Below are positions 1-4,882 of a stretch of DNA of 7,348 nucleotides, piece by piece; the stretch's first letter is position 1; each line of letters opens with the position of its first letter. A model generated the notes under the pieces. It did no database searches, was not told the origin of the DNA, and saw only the letters and a list, made by a program, of their open reading frames with translations. The position numbers and the translations under genes were made by a program. The stretch comes from Betaproteobacteria bacterium UBA931 (GTDB lineage Bacteria > Pseudomonadota > Gammaproteobacteria > Burkholderiales > Casimicrobiaceae): contig DBDN01000047.1 in assembly GCA_002293615.1 (NCBI GenBank), positions 15,805 through 23,152 of the forward strand, read 5' to 3'.

Positions 1-1
1 T

Positions 2-136
2 TCAAAAAAAGGTAAAGTTGGTCAAATAGTAAGATTTTTGCATGACCCAGATGAGTTTGCTGTAATTGCAGATAGCTTTGAAGACTATTTAAAAATGCTG
101 ATTGATAATAACTATGATTTTATTGATGGAAGCTAA
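2..136 (+). CDS. SUKH (SMI1/KNR4) family immunity protein, C-terminal fragment
   Basis: The gene enters from the left edge, so only the last 44 residues are seen, ending in TAA at 134-136. The fragment contains GQIVRFLHDPDEFAVIADSF followed by EDYLKMLIDN. This matches the usual end of SMI1/KNR4 (SUKH) proteins, where a strand and a phrase like 'IADSFEDYL' lead into the last helix. SUKH proteins are mostly antidotes that bind and neutralise nuclease toxins of contact-dependent or secreted polymorphic toxin systems. The partner toxin would lie left of the window. The stretch is about 25% G+C, far below the genes from 826 on, which fits horizontal acquisition. The next 75 bases stay open in another frame (126-212), so this stop may result from a one-base frameshift. 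Family assignment is by recognition of the tail only; the N-terminal part is unseen. Confidence 0.68.
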   Translation, partial: SKKGKVGQIVRFLHDPDEFAVIADSFEDYLKMLIDNNYDFIDGS

Positions 137-212
137 TTATTTTAAAAATAATTATTATCACAATGATCTTATTGTGACAAAAGAGGAAATTGATAAATAT
201 TTTGAAAAATAA
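126..212 (+). CDS. Short ORF overlapping the SUKH stop; probably its shifted C-terminal tail
   Basis: An open frame of 28 codons starts at the ATG at 126 and overlaps the end of the SUKH fragment. Its product is rich in Asn, Tyr, Lys and Glu and ends VTKEEIDKYFEK. No good ribosome binding site stands before it. Removing one G from the GG at 128-129 would fuse the two frames and read IDEANYF across the junction, giving a SUKH protein with a 26-residue acidic and basic tail. I therefore think it is more likely a tail lost by frameshift than an independent small gene. Base composition is the same as the SUKH fragment. Confidence 0.35.
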   Translation: MEANYFKNNYYHNDLIVTKEEIDKYFEK

Positions 213-234
213 TAGAGTACGGCGTATAACAGCA

Positions 235-488
235 GGTCTTTATGTGTTCCGCGCCATTCGGGCGCTCTAGGGCTCTGCCTGTCAATTTGGGATGGTAATT
301 GACGTGTTTTGATGCAGGTTTCCATGGTTTTTAGTATGCGATGTGCCCGAAATCTCCATAACAGAGCCATTATTTGTTTGGTTAATATGATGTATATCAA
401 TCGGTTTCCCATCGTACCCTGTCGGCGCTAGTCCCACTCTCCGGACATTGCTGCGAAAACGGTGGGGCGGGAGAAAAAACCAGGCCAT
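235..488 (-). pseudogene. LHH-type HNH/endonuclease VII toxin tip, frameshifted remnant
   Basis: Reading leftward from an ATG at 488, 68 codons stay open to TGA at 282-284. The product has GLAPTGYDGKP (residues 19-29), IDIHHINQ (30-37), H51, H55 and LHQ (58-60), ending NTSITIPN. This is the pattern of the LHH nuclease family (HNH/endonuclease VII superfamily): a 'GLAPIG.DGKP' lead, a double-His 'LHH..Q' motif, then spaced His residues and 'IPSGIDR'. After ITIP the expected SQIDR appears in a different frame (about 276-296). A weak WRGTHKD follows, which may echo the family's terminal 'WR..YWK.R'. The reading frame is therefore broken. LHH domains are toxic DNases at the C-terminus of Rhs, CDI and related proteins. 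No delivery domain precedes it here: only about 100 bases of unclear sequence lie before a SUKH-like remnant, as in an orphan toxin cassette. The exact left end is unclear. Confidence 0.62.
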
Positions 489-543
489 TGGTTAAAAAAT
501 AGACAGGCTTGGGATTGGGAAGGGGGTTAATGAACAACTTGAT

Positions 544-568
544 ATTCAATAAAATGAATCTATTGAAT
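544..568. repeat. AT-rich inverted repeat (8-bp arms)
   Basis: ATTCAATA at 544-551 is matched perfectly by TATTGAAT at 561-568, with a 9-base loop. It lies just past the stop of the minus-strand SUKH-like remnant and before the toxin remnant. It could be a weak stop signal between cassettes, but no T-run follows on either strand. In AT-rich DNA it may be chance. Confidence 0.3.
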
Positions 569-593
569 TGCCGGGTTAATATTCAGATAATCC

Positions 594-823
594 TTAAGAG
601 CATAATTCGGCAAGAAAATCATTAAAATTATCCGTAACCTTTCTCATGTATTTATAAGAGCACGTCTCAATATCTGGCTCCTCATCCCATGGCCAGTGGT
701 AAACACTTCCAACATCATCAACTGGTATCTTTCAGGAAACCGGGTATCAAAAAAGTGCATTCTTGCACCTAAAATATATACAGCTACAATGTGTCTGCTC
801 CCGCTTTCTGTCAAGATAAGCAC
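594..823 (-). pseudogene. Second SUKH (SMI1/KNR4)-like immunity protein, decayed remnant
   Basis: The minus strand holds a 45-codon open stretch ending in TAA at 594-596. It reads VDDVGSVYHWPWDEEPD, then a run ending VTDNFNDFLAEL. The 'GSVY.W...EEP' strand followed by 'V.DNF.DFL..L' is the layout of the C-terminal half of SUKH-fold immunity proteins. An in-frame TGA at 732-734 closes this frame upstream, but a neighbouring frame continues with RMHFFDTRFPERYQ. Adding a single G near 724-725 joins RYQ to VDDV, so a one-base deletion is the simplest explanation. The second frame stays open back to a GTG at 823, directly against the copA start; the first part of it is not recognisable. On the minus strand this remnant precedes the LHH toxin tip, as immunity genes precede orphan toxin tips in toxin arrays. 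Family assignment is by eye; the upstream limit is uncertain. Confidence 0.5.
755..790 (+). promoter_or_regulatory. Candidate copA promoter with overlapping GTGCA/TGCAC dyad
   Basis: TTGCAC at 763-768 and TACAAT at 785-790 are spaced by 16 bases and could serve as -35 and -10 boxes, with a start near 797 and a leader of about 29 bases to the copA ATG. The -35 box is poor (3 of 6) and the -10 box good (5 of 6). A perfect dyad, GTGCA-TTCT-TGCAC at 755-768, covers the -35 box and could be an operator. It does not look like a CueR site, which needs a 19-base spacer with the dyad inside it. The site also lies in remnant coding sequence, so it could be fortuitous. Confidence 0.35.
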
Positions 824-825
824 TC

Positions 826-3399
826 ATGCGAAAAGCAACCTTTGATATCGTCGGTATGACTTGCTCGGCCTGTGCCGGTCGGGTGGATAAAGCCGTATCC
901 GCTTTGACAGGCGTGCGTGAAGTCAGCGTGAATCTGCTGAAAAACAGTATGAAAGTTTCGTTTGATGAAACCGCTTTAACAGAAAAAGACATCATTGCCG
1001 CTGTCGAAAAAACGGGTTATGGCGCTTTACCTCACGATGCACAAACAAGAAGCGTACACAACACCATTCCGGCCAGAGACACCATGGAAAGCCGCGCATT
1101 AAGGCGTCGTTTGGTAGTTTCTTTTTTATGCACCATCCCTCTTTTTTATCTGGCGATGGGGCACATGATCGGATTGCCTTTGCCCGGCTTTTTACTGGGC
1201 ACGAAAAACGCTGTAGCAAATGCGTTCACACAATTTTTATTGGCCGTGCCGGTTATTTTTATCAACCGTAAATATTATCAGGTTGGTTTCAAGGCATTGT
1301 TTTCCGGCGCGCCCAATATGGACTCGTTGATTGCGCTCGGTTCTGGCGCTGCGGTGGGGTTTGGCACTTATGCGATTTACCGGATGGCTTTTGCGCTAGG
1401 CACTGCCGATATGGAAACCGTGCAGCATTTTTCTGAAAATCTGTATTTTGAATCGGCCGCGATGATTCTGACGCTGATCACACTGGGAAAATATTTTGAG
1501 GCACGCGCCAAAGGAAAAACCACCGATGCCATCGCCAAGCTCATGACGCTGGCACCAAAAACGGCAACGATTCTTCGCGACGACAATGAATATGTCGTAC
1601 CGCGCGAAGAGGTGTGCGTCGGCGATATTCTTGTAATCAAAGCGGGCGAAAGCGTTCCTGTGGATGGCGTGATCGGCGAAGGTGTCGGTTTCCTCGACGA
1701 ATCCATGTTGACCGGTGAAAACCTGCCGCTGGAAAAGCGGGCAGGCGATTCGGTAACAGGTGCTTCCATCAATCGATCCGGTCATTTTACAATGCGCGCT
1801 ACCCGTATCGGCGACGACACCACATTAGCGCAGATTATCCGGCTGGTGGATGACGCCACGTCATCGAAAGCGCCCATCGCCCGTTTGGCGGACAAAATCA
1901 GCGGCATCTTTGTGCCGATCGTGATCATTATCGCGCTGACGGCAATAGTTTTCTGGTTGGCGCTCGGTTACGACATGGAATTTGCTTTATCCATCGGCAT
2001 TTCGGTACTGGTAATTTCCTGCCCATGCGCGCTGGGATTGGCCACACCCACATCCATTATGGTCGGCACTGGTCGCGGCGCGGCTGCGGGCATTTTATTC
2101 AAATCCGCAGAAGCCATTGAAACAACGGGCGCGATCGATACTGTTGTGCTCGACAAAACCGGCACTGTCACGGAAGGCCGACCGGTAGTGACCGATATCA
2201 TCCCTGCCCATAACAGCAATGAAAAAGAATTGCTCTCATTGGCGGCATCGCTGGAAAAGCTCTCCGAACATCCTTTGGGTGCCGCCATTGTGCAGGAAGC
2301 GGAAATACGTGGTGTGGCTTATCAAAGAGCACAACATTTCATGCAAATACCCGGGCAGGGCATTACCGGGGTCATCGATGGTGTTCGTTGCTCGGTCGGC
2401 AATACATCCTTGCTCAATACCGAAAAAGTGGCAAACACGTTTGCCGTATATGGCGAAGCCCTAGCCAAAGACGGCAAAACCCCGCTGTATGTCGTCCGTG
2501 ATCACATTTTGCTCGGCGTCATCGCCGTCGGCGACACAATCAAGAAAAACAGCCGTCACGCCGTCAACGCGTTGCAACATATGGGCATCGATGTGATGAT
2601 GATCACGGGTGACCATGCGCAAACCGCAGAGGCCATCCGTCGTCAAATCGGCGTTGAAAAAGTCTTTGCCGAAGTATTGCCTCAGGATAAGGAGCATGAA
2701 ATCCGTTCCTTGCAGGCGCGCGATAAAAAAGTGGCGATGGTCGGCGACGGTATTAACGATGCGCCGGCTTTGGCGCGCGCCGACGTCGGTATTGCGATCG
2801 GCGCGGGTACCGATATTGCCATTGAATCCGCCGATATTGTGTTGATGAAAAACGATCTTATGGATACCGTGACCGCCATTAAACTCAGCCGGGCGGTTAT
2901 GCGCAATATCCGGCAAAACCTTTTCTGGGCGTTCTTCTATAACAGCATCGGCATTCCCGTCGCCGCCGGTGTTTTTTATCTTTCCTGGGGATTGACCTTA
3001 AACCCAATGCTTGCCGCCGCTGCGATGAGCTTAAGCTCAATCAGCGTCGTCACCAACGCATTGCGTTTACGCTTTTTCAAAACAGACGGTGTGCAAAATA
3101 CTTCCTCCATGAGCGACGTTAAAACATATACCGAAACCAGGATTTTTCCTGCCACACCAACAATAAAGACTACGATAAGGAACATCACCATGAAGAAAAA
3201 TATCCGTATCAATGGCATGAATTGCGGACACTGCACCAATTCTGTTGAAAAAGCTTTACGCTCTGTTCATGGCGTCAGAGATGTCCATGTTGATCTGGCC
3301 GCCCAATCGGCAACCGTCGAGGTTGATGATCATGCTACCGACAGCGCGTTAACACAAGCCGTCATCGACGCGGGCTTCGAAGTTACCGAGATCAAATAA
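826..3399 (+). CDS. copA: Cu+-exporting P1B-type ATPase with N- and C-terminal HMA domains (CopA-CopZ fusion)
   Basis: This 857-residue inner-membrane pump uses ATP to export Cu+ from the cytoplasm. The N-terminal metal-binding domain (residues 1-65) has GMTCSAC with C13 and C16. Membrane helices follow at about 95-190. The actuator motif TGE is at 296-298, and the ion-binding CPC at 399-401. Next are the phosphorylated Asp of DKTGT at D443, the nucleotide-domain His-Pro at 482-483 and GDGIND at 640-645. Y705-N706 and M734...S738 sit in the last two helices, the residues expected for Cu+ selectivity. A Thr-rich linker (about 753-788) leads to a second HMA domain (789-857) with GMNCGHC (C800, C803). 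Such a C-terminal HMA is uncommon in CopA. The start is fixed by an in-frame TAA at 817-819; the ribosome site is weak. The catalytic core resembles Firmicutes CopA by eye, so transfer is possible. A role in copper tolerance is very likely; the related ion Ag+ may also be moved. Confidence 0.95.
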   Translation: MRKATFDIVGMTCSACAGRVDKAVSALTGVREVSVNLLKNSMKVSFDETALTEKDIIAAVEKTGYGALPHDAQTRSVHNTIPARDTMESRALRRRLVVSFLCTIPLFYLAMGHMIGLPLPGFLLGTKNAVANAFTQFLLAVPVIFINRKYYQVGFKALFSGAPNMDSLIALGSGAAVGFGTYAIYRMAFALGTADMETVQHFSENLYFESAAMILTLITLGKYFEARAKGKTTDAIAKLMTLAPKTATILRDDNEYVVPREEVCVGDILVIKAGESVPVDGVIGEGVGFLDESMLTGENLPLEKRAGDSVTGASINRSGHFTMRATRIGDDTTLAQIIRLVDDATSSKAPIARLADKISGIFVPIVIIIALTAIVFWLALGYDMEFALSIGISVLVISCPCALGLATPTSIMVGTGRGAAAGILFKSAEAIETTGAIDTVVLDKTGTVTEGRPVVTDIIPAHNSNEKELLSLAASLEKLSEHPLGAAIVQEAEIRGVAYQRAQHFMQIPGQGITGVIDGVRCSVGNTSLLNTEKVANTFAVYGEALAKDGKTPLYVVRDHILLGVIAVGDTIKKNSRHAVNALQHMGIDVMMITGDHAQTAEAIRRQIGVEKVFAEVLPQDKEHEIRSLQARDKKVAMVGDGINDAPALARADVGIAIGAGTDIAIESADIVLMKNDLMDTVTAIKLSRAVMRNIRQNLFWAFFYNSIGIPVAAGVFYLSWGLTLNPMLAAAAMSLSSISVVTNALRLRFFKTDGVQNTSSMSDVKTYTETRIFPATPTIKTTIRNITMKKNIRINGMNCGHCTNSVEKALRSVHGVRDVHVDLAAQSATVEVDDHATDSALTQAVIDAGFEVTEIK
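3177..3399 (+). CDS. copZ: Possible internal translation start for a free CopZ-like copper chaperone inside copA
   Basis: AAGGA at 3177-3181 lies 8 bases before an in-frame ATG at 3190, a better ribosome site than the one before copA itself. Starting there gives a 69-residue protein beginning MKKNIRINGMNCGHC. This is the full length and shape of a free CopZ chaperone: a beta-alpha-beta-beta-alpha-beta HMA fold with metal-binding C12 and C15 of the short product. CopZ carries Cu+ in the cytoplasm and hands it to CopA. The linker upstream (3082-3189) has no hydrophobic or conserved content and reads like a former intergenic spacer. I infer a copA-copZ pair fused by loss of the copA stop, with the old start kept. 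Whether the internal start is used is not shown by sequence alone. Confidence 0.5.
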
Positions 3400-3440
3400 T
3401 ATTTGCAATAAACCAGTTATCCGCTAAAAACACACGGATC

Positions 3441-3473
3441 CATTGCGGCTTCGTTCGCCTTGAAGCCGCAATG
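3441..3473. terminator. Perfect 12-bp hairpin after copA; possible terminator without a T-run
   Basis: CATTGCGGCTTC at 3441-3452 pairs perfectly with GAAGCCGCAATG at 3462-3473 around a 9-base loop. It begins 41 bases after the copA stop, a normal place for a terminator. The bases after it (CTACAAGTC) lack a T-run, so it is not a standard intrinsic terminator on the plus strand. On the minus strand a TTTTT lies about 10 bases beyond. It may act as an mRNA 3' stabiliser or be one copy of a dispersed palindromic repeat. Confidence 0.5.
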
Positions 3474-3695
3474 CTACAAGTCTTTATATGATACAATCCA
3501 TTATCGGATAAAGTGGCGTACGGTTGTACGGCTTATAGTATCAGAGTCGGTGCGCTTGCTTGGTTTCGTCTTCTTTTTCCAATTGCCGTTTGTTGCCCGA
3601 GCTTTCGTGGCAAGTAGGCGATGAAAATTTAATACCACCCAATTAAATTGGCCGCGATAAATTGCCGCGGCGTCTGCGCGCATTGCGAGCAAATT
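3474..3695 (+). other. Gene-free stretch: leader region before yedE
   Basis: These 222 bases hold no convincing gene. They contain a short direct repeat (GTACGG twice, within 3516-3530), the AT-rich bases TTATAGTAT near 3534-3542 that might be part of a promoter, and a pyrimidine-rich run near 3560-3580. TTGCC at 3593-3597 and GGCAA at 3609-3613 could form a small stem. I see no -35/-10 pair good enough to name and no recognisable riboswitch. A minus-strand frame at 3541-3642 is open but unsupported. Confidence 0.4.
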
Positions 3696-3702
3696 AAAGG
3701 AG
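3696..3702 (+). promoter_or_regulatory. Strong ribosome binding site that fixes the yedE start
   Basis: AAAGGAG sits 5 bases before the ATG at 3708. An earlier in-frame ATG at 3648 has no such site and would add 20 residues (including a Cys and a His) that do not resemble a membrane-protein start. The start at 3708 gives MSKTMLF followed at once by a hydrophobic helix. Confidence 0.8.
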
Positions 3703-3707
3703 TTTTT

Positions 3708-4790
3708 ATGTCGAAAACCATGTTATTCGTTGTCGTCGGCAGCGTGATCGGCGCATTGGCGCTGGCTCTGGGATATTATGGAAATCCGCCCAATATGGGC
3801 GTTTGCGTCGCTTGCTTTATGCGCGATGTCGCGGGCGGGATGAGGTTACATTCAGCAGCGCCGGTGCAGTATATGCGTCCAGAAATATTTGGTTTTATCC
3901 TGGGCGCGTTCGCCGCAGTATTATTCGCTCGGGAATTCAAGCCAACGGCCGGTTCCGCGCCCTTTCTACGCTTTTCGCTCGGCTTTTTCATGATGATTGG
4001 CTGCCTGGTTTTCCTCGGTTGCCCATTGCGCATGATGTTGCGTATCGCCGGCGGCGATTTAAATGCGATTATCGGGCTGGCCGGATTTGTCACCGGCATC
4101 GGCATCGGCGCACTTTTCCTGAAAAACAATTTTTCGCTGACACCAAGCGCACAGCAGCAAAAAAGCGAAGGCATCTTGTTTCCACTTCTCTGCTTGGTCC
4201 TTTTGCTTCTGGTATTGGCGCAAGGCGGGCTTTTTGCTTCCAGCGAAAAAGGTCCGGGAGCACAACACGCACCGATCTGGATGTCACTGCTGGCCGGTCT
4301 GGTGATCGGCGCGATCGTGCAACGCACACGCTTTTGCTTCATCGGCATGTTCAGCCATGTTTTCCTGTTCCGCCGTTTTTCCATGCTGATCGGGGTAATT
4401 GCTCTCACACTGGTAATGCTCGTCGGCAATTTGATGCTCGGAAAATTTCATCTTGGTTTTGAAAATCAGCCAATTGCCCATACGGATGGTTTATGGAATT
4501 TCTTGTCGCTGGCGCTGGTCGGATTATGCGGTGCATTCATCAGCGGCTGTCCGTTGCGCCAACTTGTACAAGCCGGGCAAGGTAATTCAGACGCTACCAT
4601 GACCGTCTTGGGTTTACTGGTCGGCGCGGCTTTTGCGCATAACTTTTCATTGGCCTCCAGCGCCGCCGGTCCAACCGCCGGCGGTAAAATTGTGCTCATC
4701 GTTGGCCTGATTTTCGCTCTGTTCATCGGTGTGATGTACACACGCTTTGCCAAGAAAAATCCCCAATGGCACGAAACAAAAACAACATAA
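3708..4790 (+). CDS. yedE: YedE-type membrane protein, putative selenium/sulfur-compound transporter
   Basis: This 360-residue, very hydrophobic protein has about ten membrane helices. It has two repeated halves, as known for the YeeE/YedE family, each with a GCPLR motif (C105 in GCPLRMMLR, C281 in GCPLRQLVQ). A pair C33/C36 lies in NPPNMGVCVACF and C210 in RTRFCFIGMF. The NPPNMG(I/V)CVACF lead and GCPLRM.LR..GGDLNAI match the subfamily described as YedE selenium-metabolism membrane protein. The related YeeE/TsuA imports thiosulfate, with conserved cysteines lining the path, so a thiol- or selenium-bearing small ion is the likely substrate; the exact one is unknown. Family members often sit beside a TusA/SirA-like (YedF) gene or selD; neither is in view. 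copA lies upstream with a hairpin between, so the gene probably has its own promoter. A terminator at 4823 closes the unit. Confidence 0.85.
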   Translation: MSKTMLFVVVGSVIGALALALGYYGNPPNMGVCVACFMRDVAGGMRLHSAAPVQYMRPEIFGFILGAFAAVLFAREFKPTAGSAPFLRFSLGFFMMIGCLVFLGCPLRMMLRIAGGDLNAIIGLAGFVTGIGIGALFLKNNFSLTPSAQQQKSEGILFPLLCLVLLLLVLAQGGLFASSEKGPGAQHAPIWMSLLAGLVIGAIVQRTRFCFIGMFSHVFLFRRFSMLIGVIALTLVMLVGNLMLGKFHLGFENQPIAHTDGLWNFLSLALVGLCGAFISGCPLRQLVQAGQGNSDATMTVLGLLVGAAFAHNFSLASSAAGPTAGGKIVLIVGLIFALFIGVMYTRFAKKNPQWHETKTT

Positions 4791-4822
4791 TTTTTTATTC
4801 TTTTTTTGGCATTTCCTTCGAA

Positions 4823-4855
4823 AAGGCCGCTGTTTCATCATGAAACAGCGGCCTT
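4823..4855. terminator. Bidirectional terminator between yedE and gatB
   Basis: AAGGCCGCTGTTTCA at 4823-4837 pairs perfectly over 15 bases with TGAAACAGCGGCCTT at 4841-4855, leaving a TCA loop. Reading rightward it is followed by CTTATT, and reading leftward the stem is followed by TTCGAAGG. The stem lies between the stops of two convergent genes (4790 and 4883), where one hairpin serving both strands is expected. A T-rich run at 4791-4807 precedes it on the plus strand. Confidence 0.85.
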
Positions 4856-4882
4856 CTTATTGAAAGAAATTTACTTAAGAGT

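Noticed and set aside
747..995. Minus-strand open frame running from the copA start into the island
   Set aside because: Most of it is antisense to the copA N-terminal domain. The part over the island is in a different frame from the SUKH-like remnant.
1377..2916. Minus-strand open frames of 106-151 codons inside copA
   Set aside because: They lie opposite a fully conserved P-type ATPase frame, have no ribosome sites, and show compositions of antisense translation.
3493..3540. Possible insertion-sequence end (GTACGG repeats near TATAGTAT)
   Set aside because: No matching terminal inverted repeat, target-site duplication or transposase fragment is visible nearby.
3541..3642. Minus-strand open frame of 33 codons with a TTG start, product rich in Lys and Glu
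   Set aside because: No ribosome site, no family resemblance I can defend, and a length expected by chance. An overlapping frame at 3501-3692 is equally unsupported.
3648..3707. Earlier ATG that would extend yedE by 20 residues
   Set aside because: No ribosome site precedes it, while AAAGGAG stands 5 bases before the ATG at 3708. The extension is polar and unlike the family's N-terminus.
3776..4462. Long open frames on both strands inside yedE (about 217 and 219 codons)
   Set aside because: Both are rich in Arg, Pro, Cys and His in the way of shadow frames of a GC-rich membrane-protein gene. The yedE frame has clear family motifs over its whole length.
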